A stretch of 64,000 nucleotides of DNA from Galeruca laticollis (taxonomy: Eukaryota; Arthropoda; Insecta; Coleoptera; Chrysomelidae): the NCBI GenBank assembly GCA_963921935.1, contig OY998175.1, positions 288,890,246-288,954,245 on the forward strand, read 5' to 3'. The position numbers were made by a program, and so were the translations under genes. Shown here piece after piece: positions 42,729-54,659 of this stretch. Below the pieces are notes generated by a model. That model saw only the letters and a list, made by a program, of their open reading frames with translations, was not told the DNA's origin and made no database searches. The stretch's first letter is position 1; each line of letters starts with the position of its first letter.

Positions 42729-44248
42729 TAGCTGCCGTTGTGCCACGTTTCGTTTTGATCAGATTCACTTGTTTGTGCTCCTGAATGCTTTTGCGCCTTT
42801 CTAAGGCTTCTGCATTATTTGAAATCTCTGCGAGTTTTCCTCCTTTTCCTTTAGCGTCTAGCACAGCAGCAGCTGGAATAGGAGATACAATATCCAAGGC
42901 TTTTCTATGCGTAATTTTTGGAGGAGTAGATGTTTGGGTTTGAACTATAGGCTCATCAGCCAAATTGGTAGCACGTGAAGTTGAAGGTTGGGGTTTGGTA
43001 ATTCGTTCCTCCTCTTGCCACAGCATTTTCGCAGACGTTTCTTGTATTCCCACGTCGGTACCTCCATAGGCGTAGTCCGAGATACAATGCGAATTAAACG
43101 GGTAAATTCCAGCCGCCTGAAAACTTGATGTTTCATTTTGAACACTTGCAGCCTTTCCCCAAGCAACACCTAGGAGTCGTTCGAACTGTAGCCTTCCGAT
43201 TTTTCTATCAGCATTTGATTTAACCCAAGTATCGCAAACTTGGTAAAATGCTGCCTTCAACGACTTAAAAAAGGATCTATCGAGAGATAGTGGGTAGTAA
43301 GTGGGGGAAGGCAAAGCAGGATTATGTCATTCTCATCAGCGTATGTCAGAGCTTCCACTGAGCTGCAGTGATATCCGTGACCATCAAGAATTAGGAGCAC
43401 TTTTTCCGCAGTTTTTCTTGGTACGAAATGAAACTTGAGCCATTCGAGAAAAATCTCTGTGTTGATGTAGGCTAACTTCTGATTAATGTACACAATAGAT
43501 CCGGGTGGCATTCCATCCTCCAATTCTGTTTCTTATTTTTACCTTTGAGAATGCACGTAGGCGGCAAGAAACTGCCTTTCGCGTTGCAACAGCTTATAAC
43601 TTTTATTGTTTCGCCCCGTTCTGCAGCCGTCAAAGTTGACACAACTTTAGAGCCTTTTTTGGCAATGACTTCTCCTGGGCGGTTGTTTAGCTGGTGCCCC
43701 CTCTCGTCCATGTTGCAAACACGAGCGGGTTTGTCTAACTACTGGTGTTCCTCTATTGTAGAAGCCAGCAGTTCAAAGTAGTTTGTAACTATATTTTTAG
43801 CCATGCTGAAGCTTCTACTGAGGGATAAGGCTTCAACTTTTCTTATGGCCAGTTCAGGATGTCTTCGTAAAAAGGACGTAGGCCAGTCGTAACCTGCGAG
43901 TTCAGCTTGTCTGTCAAATTTATGACGTATTTTCAACTGCTCGGCCAGGTGAAAAGCCATGCGCCTAACTTCAGTTCTCGTTGGTGTAAATCTTCTTGCT
44001 TGCAGTTTATTTATATGAACAACCATTTTTATTTCAGCTTCTTCAACAAGTAAACTCTCAGGTCCCATTCGCCCTTTTTTGGAATTGCCGGATGTAACTC
44101 TACGTTTTAAAGTTCTTGGAAGAATGCTAAACACTCTAGAAGCTTCATTCACACCCATTCCTTCTGCCACGCTTCTTATAGCCGCTTGTAAACTTTCTAC
44201 GCTCCATCTACCCCTAATGGAACACTTTCTTTCGTATTTGCTTGGCAT
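42729..44248 (-). pseudogene. Pogo element 1 transposase: HTH and DDE core
   Basis: ATG at 44248 starts MPSKYERKCSIRGRWSVESL, then LQAAIRSVAEGMGVNEASRV (pipsqueak-type HTH) and FHLAEQLKIRHKF with SFLRRHPELAIRKVEA (second DNA-binding domain). After a stop at about 43739 the core reads NMDERGHQLNNRP (first Asp; the neighbouring residue is Arg where ES/ET is usual), LLILDGHGYHCSSVEAL (second Asp) and LSIDPFLSRSLKAAFYQVC (third Asp). A frameshift near 43500 separates the first two. The C-terminal tail (KTKRGTTAAK) runs straight into (TAA)n at 42728. The transposase would cut and paste the element at TA sites; this copy is broken. Confidence 0.88.
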
Positions 44249-44689
44249 TGTTGCAATTAAATAGTTTTGAATTGGCAAGGCATCTCACCCATACTTAAAT
44301 CGGCATTTTTCCCGATTTTCAGGAAGAGATGCCGACAGCCGTATCACAGTGGGAATTGATGCAAACAGTGCACGAATACAAAGACGTATAACCTCTTTAC
44401 ATGCTCTTTCACCACGAGCGTTTCAAAATTTTCACCAGGGCAATATTTAGGTATATAAGGTCTACTTACTTTATGCTCTGAAAAACTTTTCACTGCTCCA
44501 AAATTAACAATATTAGGCTAAATCGAAATGCTTCAGATTGCGCAATAGCGACGACCCGCTGTGACAAGCGTTGGTACATGACGGCCGTAGATCGCGGCTT
44601 CGGCCCTATAGGCGAGTATAGTCCGAAATATTAGCAATCGGCATCTCTCCCATACCGGCATCTCTACCGGACTCACCCTACTACGAAAA

Positions 44690-44860
44690 AAAGAAAACAG
44701 ATCAACCTTCTTCTTTACTTGCCATCTCCGCTATAGAGGTTGGCAATTATCATTGCAATCCGAAATAGTCGATTGGAGTTCCAACCAAACCACTCTCTGA
44801 GGTTTCTCACCCATGTCATCCTTTGTTTGCTAATGCTTCGTTTCCACCATTCCCAACCAA
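44690..44860 (-). pseudogene. RTE-like LINE 3' end fragment
   Basis: The minus strand from 44858 reads EWWKRSISKQRMTWVRNLRE, WFGWNSNRLFRIA, then MIIANLYSGDGK and a stop. W..LR.W...LFR.A....MIANLR.GDG is the very end of RTE-type ORF2. A purine-rich tail (gaaaaaaagaaaaca in plus) borders the pogo right end at 44681, so pogo element 1 may have landed at or next to this LINE tail. Confidence 0.65.
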
Positions 44861-44869
44861 ATTATGTTA

Positions 44870-45920
44870 AATCTAAGAGTATACAACTATTACCTTTAGG
44901 CAGACGCGTATCGTAGTCCCCAATATAGAGCAGGTGTTCCTTTTAGTAGGTACTGATTGTGTATCCGACGCGATTACCGCAGGGTAAAAATGTGGCCTGC
45001 GATGGAAGTTTGGTTATAACCGAAATTATGTTAAGTACTATTGGAAAAACTGTATCCAACAACTTGTTGCTGACTTTAAACAGCCATTCGAACCACTTCC
45101 TCATTAATCACGTCTCGACTCCGCCCTCTTTTATATATTTTTGCGCTAGACGACAGACACTCTTATACTGAAATTTTCTTCTTTCTTCTCTCCTCGCAAT
45201 TCTATTTTTTTTAATTAGTTAAAAAGTATATTATCTACGGGCAAAGTATGCATACATTTGCCATATAATTCATATATGATCTTCCATTTGCAGCATCAAT
45301 GATAATTTTCCCTGTATTTATTAAAAAGATATTCAGTTCTAAAAAATAAAAATTGTAATTTTTGTAAAAATATTTCTAAAATTGAACGTTGGCCATGTGT
45401 GGTCTCGATATTTCGGAAAGAGATTTAATGTCGCTACCGGTGATTCATTTCTTGCAGGTGTGGTGGTCGATGATTGATGATTGAGTTTCATCCGCACTGA
45501 TGCCCTAAATCTGGAATCAGGGCGTTATTCTTGACGTCAATCCCAACGTCATACATACGCAAGCCTGTGAATGCTCTATTTGCGAATAGTTCCTAAAATT
45601 GATATTCTCGAGCACTGTTCCTAAAATCATCGAATTGTATCGTCCTCACAACAGCGTCAGTTGACATAACAACACAAATGTCATTTGCCATTTTGTAACG
45701 TCAAATTTAAATGAGTTTTTCAAATATGTTATCAATTTCTCCTATAAAAATGAATTCTACAGTCAGTTAATCAGTAGTATTAAACCCAAATTGAAGATTA
45801 GTATCCCGAACAACTTATGAAAGCCAATTTGTTCATTATAAATACTGAAAAATGTATGCCAGAGATGAACGAATTTACCTCAACATATGTTTCGGTAAAT
45901 AAGAAAACATTATAATTATA
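44870..45920. other. Stretch with no recognisable gene
   Basis: Moderately AT-rich. The frame at 44959-45171 has no domain and is likely chance. No repeat was recognised. Confidence 0.5.
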
Positions 45921-45928
45921 CATAAAAT

Positions 45929-46740
45929 CTATGAAGTGGATAGATATTGCAGAGAATGAAGAGATATTTCAGATATTAATTTCACAAAACTTTTGGTTGT
46001 GTTAATAGGAAGAATTTGACATAAATATTTTGTCTTCATAGGAGCTTCATATAAGTGTTTATTTTTGGATTCATATGTATGTGTAGGTAACTTAATTTTA
46101 TTTTTCATAGTATGATATTTTACAGATACACACAGAAAACATAATTTTTTTAAGTCAAAGATTTTGTTTATATTATACAGTGCGTCACTAGGGCACATGC
46201 TGGAACTAGACATAATAATCTAAATAAATCTTCTTTGTATAATCTCTAAAAGGGACCTATCTATGTTTTGGAAGCACATCCCCAAGAAAATAGGCCATAC
46301 CTGAGATGGCTTTCCACTAGACCGTAGTACAATATCTGCAAGTATTGACATTATACATTTTAAACACTTAAAATTATAAAGCATAATCTCTAGTTCTTTT
46401 CTATAAAAAAATATGTGAAGCTATTCTTATGGTCTCTAGAATTAAGAAATGGCAAATTATGTTTTATTAAAATTTAGAGTAAGTAATTTATGATGAAACC
46501 AATCTTTAATTAATCTTAGATCATTTTCAACTATTTCAAATCATACCAATTATCTATTTCATAAATAATGGCTGTATCGTCTGCGACTCTAATTGTATAT
46601 ATCCAGTACTGCTCACTGAAAACAATTCATTTATACAAAGATTGAATAACACAGAATCCAAAATTGTTCCTTTGTTATAATTATTTATTAAATAACGTAT
46701 ATTTTGTTGTTTATAGAGTTTTAACAATATTAACAAGTTT
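45929..46740 (-). pseudogene. CR1/Jockey-like LINE fragment
   Basis: On the minus strand: NYNKGTILDSVLFNLCINEL (RT motif; family PQGTVLGPLLF.IYIND) at about 46680-46560, then YYGLVESHLRYGLFSWGCAS near 46330-46270 (post-RT segment). A C-terminal frame at 46213-45929 follows with DALYNINKIFDLKKLCFLCV and THTYESKNKHL (family H.Y.TR.K). The catalytic YADD box is lost to decay near 46560. Order and strand are consistent with one decayed element of about 0.8 kb. Confidence 0.65.
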
Positions 46741-47572
46741 GGTGTTTTTAAATGTGAAAAATTTAAATTTCTGGGTTGTTGGTCTCGAATTTCATCTTCA
46801 TGTATAGTTTAATAATCATAATTCAAAAATAGAAATCTGAATAGTTTTTTCAACGTTTAACAGAGGGTTTTCCACATTAGTTGTGGTTTTCTAGGTGAAA
46901 TCAATAAATTATGAAGTCTTCGTAAAGTTCTTTTATTACCATTATTCATTCTTCTACTTGTTGGATAACTGTTTACTATATTAAATATCGTATATTTTGT
47001 TGTTTATAGAATTATTTTGTAACAATATTAGCAAGTTTGGGATTTCTAAATGTGAAATATTTAAATTTCTGGGTTGTTGGTCTCGAATTTCATCTTTCAG
47101 TATTTTAAATTTTTTATATGTATAGTTTAATAATTATATTCCAAAAATAGAAATCTGAATAGTCTTTTCAAAATTGAAGAGAATGTTTTCCGTTTTAGTT
47201 GTGGTTTTCTAGGTGAAATCAATAAATAATTCTATTATGAAGTCTTCGTAAAGTTCTTTTATTACCATTATTCATCCTTATTCTTCAAGTAATTGTTCGA
47301 TAACTGTTTACATTACTAAATACCGTATATTTAGTTGTTTATAGAATTTTTTGTAACAATATTAGCAAGTTTGGGGTTTTTAAATGTGAAATATTTAAAT
47401 TTCTGGGTTGTCGGTATCAAATTTCATCTTTCAGTATTTTAAATTTTTTTTTATGTATAGTTTGATAGTAATATTTCTAAAATAGAAATCCGAATAGTTT
47501 TCTTCAAGATTGAAGAGAAGGTTTTCCATTTTAGTTGTGGTTTTCTAGGTGAAATCAATAAATAATTGTATT
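46691..47572. repeat. Three tandem units of about 0.3 kb
   Basis: Units start near 46691, 46983 and 47318 with a.cgtatatttngttgttta, and each contains aatttctgggttgt.ggt and tagttgtggttttctaggtg. Unit lengths are about 290-335 bp because of small insertions. The left end of the array overlaps the coding of the LINE fragment at 45929-46740 (FYKQQNIRYL-type sequence lies within the unit). The unit therefore probably came from LINE sequence that was tandemly copied. Confidence 0.85.
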
Positions 47573-47575
47573 ATG

Positions 47576-49039
47576 CAGGGGCGTACCGAGGGGGGGCGGT
47601 AGGGGCGGTCCCCTACGGCCAAAAAATACAAATATATTTAAAAAACAAAAAATTAATAAATTATCAGGCCCCATGACGGCAAAGACTTCCATATGTCAAA
47701 CTACTAATTTTTTTTAATCGCGAACTTTCGGCCCTCAACCACGCCTTAGGGGTTAGTTAGTTAGCACTTGGTCAAGCGTATGTCACGACTCCACTTAGTC
47801 ATCACGTTAATGGTAAGTTTTGTTGTGATTGGACTCTATCTCGTTTATCGATTGTTTCATGTTAAGTGTCAGCCTATTTCTATTGCCATAAACAATTTTT
47901 GACGAAGCCTATTGCTATGTATTGTACCTTATTGGTTGTTTAAGTCTAATCGAAACTTAATTTCGTGATCAGGAATATTGTAGCATCCTAGATTACTGCA
48001 TGTTTTTTCAAATAACGAAGTTCTAAAAAATAACTGAAATAACTTGATTCTGAAAAAATAATAAAACAAAAAATACAAATATAACCTGTGCTTTATCTCT
48101 CATTTTTAGGATTGCATTTTTGTTATTTTAAAAATATATGCTAAAATATTATTATTATTTTGAAAGCCAAGCACATTGACGATAAAATGAAACCAAGTTA
48201 TCCCAGAGGATGGAAAAGGAAGAAAAAACAAAAAGCTAAAGAACAAGTAATTCAACGTTTGTCAGGTTCAATTTTGAAATTTACTCAAAGGGTGTCATTT
48301 CAAGCGAACAATGAAGCAGAGCTAGATGTGTCCAAATCTATAGAAAGTCCAAGTACAAGCCTATGACCAAGAAATTAAACACAAAGACAATCAAGAACCA
48401 GAGGAGAAAGGAGAAGAACAAAAAGAAGGTGGACTAGAAAACGGAATTGAAGAAGAAAATGAGGAAGGGGGAATGGGGAAGACAATGAAGAAGATATACC
48501 CCCTTTGCTATGTTCTGACCCAGAATTGGATCCACCTGAAGCCTTATACCAAACATTGGGCAAAGTCTTATAAATTTTTTTTCTTGCCAAATGATTTTTT
48601 CGATCAGCTTAAAATTAGTTGGAAAATAACTATGTATATATAAAAATTTTATCTGAATAAATTTCAGTCAATAAATTGAGACTTATTTGGAAAAATGTTT
48701 CTTTGTAAGTATCAATTGAAAATAGAAAAAGGAGGATACATTTAATATACGACATGGTATTTTACGTGATTTCAAAATTTTTTGTGATTTTAATTTAATT
48801 AGGTATTCGAATTGATTATTAAATGGAATTTTATTCTTTCTAGAGTCACTTGAGACGTGTACATGGCGCAAAGTTTTACTGATATCCGTAGATAGCAGTT
48901 TTGGTAGTATTAATTTTACTACAAAATTTCTGTAAAAAATCTGCTGAAAGCGCTGCATGTTCGCCATGGACAGTTGCTTTCAAAAATAAAAATGAAGGCA
49001 AAAAGTGTCCTCTTTTTTTCCTTTAAGCCCTTGCCCCTG
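47576..49039 (+). mobile_element. Candidate hAT-like nonautonomous element
   Basis: It starts CAGGGGCGTACCGAGG at 47576 and ends ...TTGCCCCTG at 49039, so the outermost CAGGGGC is an inverted repeat. CAGGGGC-type ends are frequent in hAT elements. An 8-bp target duplication is not evident (left GTATTATG, right TTAACCTT), so the boundaries may have decayed. Inside is a short frame resembling a hAT transposase N-terminus. About 1.46 kb in total. Confidence 0.5.
48160..48366 (+). pseudogene. hAT transposase N-terminal remnant
   Basis: A 68-codon frame: KPSYPRGWKRKKKQKAKEQV and IQRLSGSILKFTQ, a basic stretch followed by a Leu/Phe segment. This resembles the lysine-rich start of ZMYM/TTF-type hAT transposases. 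The following sequence to about 48570 is Glu-rich and ends PPEALYQTLGKVL in a shifted frame. No zinc finger, RNase H core or dimerisation domain remains. Confidence 0.4.
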
Positions 49040-49044
49040 TTAAC

Positions 49045-50325
49045 CTTTCGGGAGTACTAATCAATTGTTGATGACTATTAAAAATTATTTAAATATCTAA
49101 TAATTTTTTTAATTACCATTAGTACTAAATTATCTCAAGCAAGTGAAATTTCATTCACCTAACAATCTTTAGAAGTGAATAAATAATTTTATTAATCCCA
49201 AAATCCGCAAGCCTCACCCGGTACAACTCAAAACATTTTACTTACCTTTGAAATATAAGCTTCAAATCGTTATCAGTTCCTTATTGACGGTGAATTTTGA
49301 TTGAATATCTTCGAATAGTTATTTAATTCTGATAATCAACAGTTTACCAAAGAAAAGTGTATGAAAAGCTCATACGTGCAGGTGGCTAATCGTCTATCTC
49401 TCGTTCTCTGGATTTTTACAGAACATTAACCATCTGCACTTATGTTATTGTTAAAACTTACCAAGGAAAAAATGGGCCATTTCACGAGACACTAAATGAA
49501 CTTTCATTCTCAGTAGACTATTAAAATAAATGAAGTGTAATTGGTGTGGACTACGTATAAATGTAGCATTAAGTAATGAAGAGCATTTATTTGTAACGTA
49601 TTTGTGGAATAAAAGGGAATTCGAACAAAACTGGCATTATTCTTTATAAAAAAGTAATTTACATTTATTATTATGCCAATTTATTTGCAATTTTTGAATA
49701 TTATTTCATGTTATGGAACGATATTATGATAATGGTTACATGAAAAAGGAATTCATTGATTGTGTTTCCTTACTTTTGTTACTAACGACCAGAAAATCGT
49801 TTATGTCTATTAGAAACATGCAAATTACTCATTAAAACCTTATATTTCGATTTTTGAGAACACTTCAAAAAATATTTTTTCCCTTTTTCGACAGATTATA
49901 CCTTCAAGAGCCTCTTGTTACGATATTAAATATTTCAATTTCTAAGAACAACATCTAGTAGTTGAAAAACTCTGTTTGAAGAACATACTTCCGAATTTGA
50001 AGTTATTTGAAGTTGTAGATTATATTTTTCTTTGATTTTACTAAAATAAGTCTATGTCTAGACAACCGTAGCCTATGCACAAATCAATTAAACTCCATCA
50101 ATCAAATACAAATCTCCGTGTGGTTTCAGAACAAGCATTATTAACTCGTGCATTAGTCAACTAAGCAGTTGAACTTCTATCAAAATAATTTAAGAAGACT
50201 AAGAGGATTTGCAAGTTCTATATAAATTTATTGGTTAAATGGCAGTACGAAATTTTCACTTTTTATATAAATTAATGGTTGTTCGCCAACTTTTTCTTAT
50301 AAGAAATGAAACTTCAAAAGTTTTT
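49045..50325. other. AT-rich stretch with no recognisable gene
   Basis: No coding domain was recognised on either strand, and no clear tandem repeat. Confidence 0.55.
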
Positions 50326-50329
50326 GTTT

Positions 50330-50380
50330 TTTACTGACGTTTCGAATCCTTTATTTATATAGGTTCATCATCAAGGCCAT
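50330..50380 (-). ncRNA. Hammerhead-ribozyme-like motif of a Penelope element
   Basis: The minus strand reads CCTTGATGATGAACC, then a short AT-rich loop, GGATTCGAAACGTCAGT. The order (C/T)TGATGA, a stem (GAACC with GG-A-TTC), GAAAC and GTC is that of type I hammerhead ribozymes found in Penelope-like elements. The first core base is T rather than the usual C, which would weaken or abolish cleavage. It lies about 500 bp downstream of the Penelope ORF at 50881-52260 on the same strand. Confidence 0.5.
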
Positions 50381-50880
50381 TCGTATAATATACATAATGA
50401 TGTTCTATTACACAGTTCAATTTATGAGACAATCTGCAACAATAGATTACAACAATAAAAACTTCTCTTATATTTATTTAAAGATGATATTGACATTATT
50501 TAATCAAAGTGGAAAATATAAATTTGAGAGTTTACACATTTGTAAAATATCCCTATCTTTTCTTATATTATAAAACTTAAAATTGAAAAACTCACCAGTT
50601 ATTTTTATACCTCCATTTTGTTTTTTTAAAAACAATTATAATAAAACATACTCGTACATATAGAACGAGGACAATTGATTTTGTAAAATCATCTGAGTAA
50701 TTTTTATAGTTTACACATTTCCATTGTTCAATTCATATTATATTTCAAATTGTAGAGACATCTTTACTGCATGCATCGTTGGCGATATAAAATAATTTCT
50801 TTTTTAAACACAAAAACATTTTAGTACGGTTGTAGAAGGTATAATTGAAACGGGAAGGTGGAGACATCACAAGTTTGAAA

Positions 50881-52260
50881 TTAAATTTTGTTTATTAGAT
50901 TGTTATACACATTATCCAATTTATCTACATCTTCACGAAAATTAAGTGAATTGTTAGTTTTCTTAATGTGAATCATTTCTTTGATACATCTTTCATGAAA
51001 ATTGGTTGCAGTATCCAAAATCTGAAAGTTGTTGAAATTAAATTCATGGCTAGTATTAAAAGAATGACTGGACAGTGCTGTATTATTTTTTAAAATTTTT
51101 GATGTCATTTTGGTGGTTACGTAATCTATTTTTCAAGTATTGTGAGGTTTGTCCTACATATGATTGGTTGCAGTTGTTACATTCAATTTTATAAACTGTA
51201 TTATGTGTTTCTGTTTTTGGGATAGCAGGTTTGAATTTAGTGAAAAATTGTTTAGTTTGATTTAGTGGTTTGCCGGCAATTTGTATATTGAAAGGTTTGC
51301 AAATATTCTTAATTTTTTTGTTAACATTAGGGATGTATTTTAAAGCTATATATATATATATATATATATGTTATTATTTTTAGTATTATCGTTATCATCA
51401 TTATTATTATTTCTATAGTCTACTTTTTGATTTGAAATTGTGTTATAGTTATAATTATTAAGATTTGTTGCACTATTATTATTTGGATATGTTGTAATAT
51501 TGTTATACTTATTATTGTGGTTGTGGTTATTCTGATTTGTGTTGTTATTCATTGATTTGGAATTATAAATCTTATGTATTCTATTTTTAATAATAGGTTC
51601 AAAAAACTTTTTTGGGTAATTATTTTTTATTAAAATATTTTTAATTTTTTTAATATTATTTGGTCTGTTTATAGGGTGTGGAAGTTTTATGGCTCTATCT
51701 GTTAACAACACTTTTTTTATATTTGTTAGGGACTTTAGATTTGAAATTCAAATATCTCTCAGACCAGATACTTTTTGTATACCAGTTCGTGATAATTTTT
51801 CCTTGTGAGTTGTGGGTGATATTAATATCAAGGAAATGTATTAATTTATTATTTTCTTGTTCAATTGTGAATTGAATTTTATTATTATAGCAGTTGAATT
51901 TATCAAGCATATAGTTTAATTTATTTTTAGGTATACATGCCATAGAATCATCCACGTATCTTTTAAAAAATAAGGGTCCAAAGTCAAGATCGTTAAATAC
52001 ATCTCTTTCTAAATCCTCCATTACTAAGTTGGCTATAGTGGCAGAAATTGGTGAGCCCATGGCAACACCTTCTATTTGTGAGAAAAATCTGAATTATATT
52101 TGAAAACTGTAGATTGTAAACAGAGTTTAATGCCTTTGGAAAATTCATTTGAAGGTAGTGAAGTAAATTTTTTGATTTCATCCCAATGTCTTTCAATACT
52201 CTTAATTGCAAGGCTTATGGGAATGTTAGTATATAATAAAATAACATATAGAGAAACAAG
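50881..52260 (-). pseudogene. Penelope-like element: RT C-terminal half, Asn-rich linker, GIY-YIG endonuclease
   Basis: The minus strand from about 52211 has EGVAMGSPISATIANLVMED, FFKRYVDDSMACIPKN (YVDD catalytic box) and IHFLDINI with NWYTKSIWSERYLNF. Then comes an Asn-rich linker of about 100 residues (51711-51370). Next is IKNICKPFNIQIAGKPLNQT, YKIECNNCNQSYVGQTSQYL and KNRLRNHQ, the GIY-YIG core with a C-x2-C knuckle, near 51250-51130. The end (SSHSFNTSHEFNFNNFQILD, ERCIKEMIHIKKT) is at 51108-50881. RT plus GIY-YIG is the defining layout of Penelope elements. Frames change near 51120, 51370 and 52060, so it is broken. The N-terminal third is absent. Confidence 0.88.
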
Positions 52261-52705
52261 AATGTGATCAACCGGAACAGCTTGACTTTTTATAAAATCA
52301 CAGAAATCCTAGTTCTATATAAAGTTTGAAGAGTTGTCGTGAATGTATAAAATATAATAGAGCATACAGGTTAGCAAAAATGGATGGGAAAAACTAATGT
52401 TTAAGTGAAGAAGCCTATCCAGAGATCTGGTAGTGATAAAAGAAATTATAAAAAAATTGACAAAAGTATGATAAGTATATCGTTGAGACCCGTTTAGCTG
52501 CTAAATAAATCCTCTGCACAGAGGTTACGAACATATAATTTATATTACTTATGGATACCGTTTTACTATCATACGGAGTTCATTTATGTGTAAATACTAC
52601 GAAAAAAAGTTGAATTTTGCAAAGCATACATGATTCAAAATTTCTGCTGCGAGTATGGAGTTCTATAATATAAGTGCAGTTGTAAATTGATGCACACCTC
52701 AACTC
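52261..52705. other. Stretch with no recognisable gene
   Basis: It lies between the Penelope fragment and the Harbinger left end. AT-rich, with no domain or repeat recognised. Confidence 0.5.
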
Positions 52706-52708
52706 TAA

Positions 52709-52870
52709 GGCTAGTCGTCCATTTGAAGTGTAGTCTCGCGACTCGAAGGTAGCGTGTATACGCCCGTATACAAGCGACTGATCATAACAAATGAAATGTA
52801 AGTAAACAACATCCACTGTAAACAAAGAATACAACAACAACAAGGAGCGAAAGCCGGCATAAATCGTTTG
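52709..52870 (+). repeat. Left terminal inverted repeat of a PIF/Harbinger-like element
   Basis: It starts GGCTAGTCGTCCATTTGAAG and continues CGACTCGAAGGTAGCG, with a cgcccgt block and tacaagcgactg. The reverse complement of 62271-62210 begins GGCTGGTCGTCCATTGGAAG and matches closely for about 60 bp. The match resumes in 59214-59150 on the other side of an inserted pogo element. A second related copy of the inner part (tacaagcgact...acaac.acaagaagcgaaa) lies inverted at 56570-56720. Left flank is TAA and right flank TTA, so a 3-bp target duplication is not proven. Confidence 0.75.
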
Positions 52871-53094
52871 ATGTTCTGGGGACAAAATTTCGTGACCTTG
52901 TAAAACTGAAGTTGACAGAAAGCTAATAATTTACACTGAGAAAAAGGTTAAAAAATCGTCAAGGTATATATTTCACAGGCAGAAAAAAATGTAAATCAAA
53001 CATTCCAAAAAATAATTGTTTACTAATGTATTGTCAAAACATTATTCCGAGAAAGTATTAATTGTCAATGAAAAATGTAAGCATAAAAAACCTG

Positions 53095-53870
53095 TAACAT
53101 GGTCTTGTTAGCCCTGTACAGCCTTTGGAGTGCCACAAGTTACCAATTTTGTAATTGAATATTGTTCAGCACATCTCACAGAAGAACCCTATTGATTTTC
53201 AGTTCACCAGAGCCAGTACAACGGATGATATGATACTTGAAGTACGACATTTTTGGAGAAATTTCAGTGTGTTAGCATAAAACAGCCTCCGGAGTGTATA
53301 TAAGTGACCAATCTTATGATGGGATATTGCTCAGGGCGTCTCACACATGAACTCTATTAATGTTCAGCTTACTAGAACCAGTACAACGGGCGATAATGTA
53401 CTTATAGTACCAAATTTTAGTCACTTTTGGAAAAATTTCAGTTTGTTAGCACAATACAGCCTCTGGAGTGTCTTCAAGTGATCAATTTTATGATTGGATA
53501 TTGTTCAGGACGTCATATACTCGTAGATGAACCTTATTAAGTTTCAGCTCATTGGAGCTAGTATAACGGGTAATATGGCATTGCAAGTGCCACATTTTTG
53601 GAGAAATTTCGGGTTGTTAGCATGATACAGCCTCCGGAGTGAATAAAATTGACCAATATTGTAATTGGATATTTTTCAGTGTGTATCACAGATAAACCAT
53701 ATTGATTTTTAGCTCACTAGAGCGAGTACAACGGGTCCTATAAATCCATATATACTATATTTTTGGAGAAAGTTCGGTTTGTTAGTACGATACAGCCTCC
53801 GAAGTGTATATAAGTGACAATTTTATAATAGTATATTGTTCAGAGTGTCTAATAGATGTGGAAAAGTTTT
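53095..53870 (+). repeat. Satellite family array S4 (plus orientation, about 5 monomers)
   Basis: Monomers at about 53108, 53273, 53446, 53617 and 53776, each starting ttagca...acagcct.cgg, with a period of 160-175 bp. The right border (gatgtggaaaagtttttatc, then aaaacagttattta) is the reverse complement of the S2/S3 border. The left flank (taacatggtcttgttagc) resembles that of S1. This copy sits inside the Harbinger-like element between its left end and the THAP gene. Confidence 0.88.
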
Positions 53871-53879
53871 TATCTTTAA

Positions 53880-54495
53880 AACAGTTATTTATTAAATAAA
53901 TTAAACTCAATTTGTCGGTTAATAAAGTTAATTTCACGAGTTGCTTGGGCTTAACAAATATTGTGAAAAATATGCTTCAGCATTTCTTTATACATAGTTT
54001 AAGTTTCTGTTTTTGAAGAACAGTTTATTACTAAAAATAACATGCTATTGTTTAATCAAATGATATTTATTTTCTTATATTGATACTGGAATTCATTATG
54101 TGTAAATATGTATTTAAGTAGCAGTATGTGTAGGATAGGGTAGATATTAAGACCAATACAGTAATATAGATTATATATTTAGAATACCAGATTACAGAAA
54201 GAAAAAAATCAATATACATGATTGTATAAAATTACAATAATATTGGTACTTAAATGCACAATTTGTATAATTTCCATGATATAATATAACAGTTACACTA
54301 TTCCAGATTCATAATTCAATATTTCACACCTAGAGAAAATATTTTAATGGCTGCAACATAATGTGTAGAAATGATAAATATATATTAAATAATAATAATA
54401 ATACCTGACAATTACAACTGTATAGGACAGGTAGATAAGTAAAATAGTCATCTATTACTTTATTTATAATTGTACAATATTTCTTGCGGCACTAG
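53880..54495. other. AT-rich stretch with no recognisable gene
   Basis: Very AT-rich with many stops. It could hold the 3' UTR of the minus-strand THAP gene, but no clear signal was chosen. Confidence 0.45.
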
Positions 54496-54659
54496 ATTAA
54501 TTTTTTGTGATGGCTTCTAAAGGAGAACTTGTTTGCTTATGTTGTAGATGTAGATGTTCCTCCAAAACTGGACAAGGATGATGTATAGGTAAACCAAACC
54601 AAACTGTATACTTGTCAAATCCATATTAAATGTACTGTTACTTTTTAGAGCTAAAATGT

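Noticed and set aside
45929..46213. Possible secreted or signalling peptide frame
   Set aside because: The pattern LYNINKIFDLKKL and HTYESKNKH fits the C-terminus of a CR1/Jockey-like LINE, in line with the RT motif just upstream on the same strand.
47568..49047. 8-bp target duplication of the hAT-like element
   Set aside because: GTATTATG on the left and TTAACCTT on the right do not match. The element call therefore rests only on the CAGGGGC ends and a weak transposase remnant.
51346..51711. Asn-rich frame as an independent gene
   Set aside because: It lies between the RT and GIY-YIG parts of one Penelope element on the same strand, so it is a linker grown from AT repeats.
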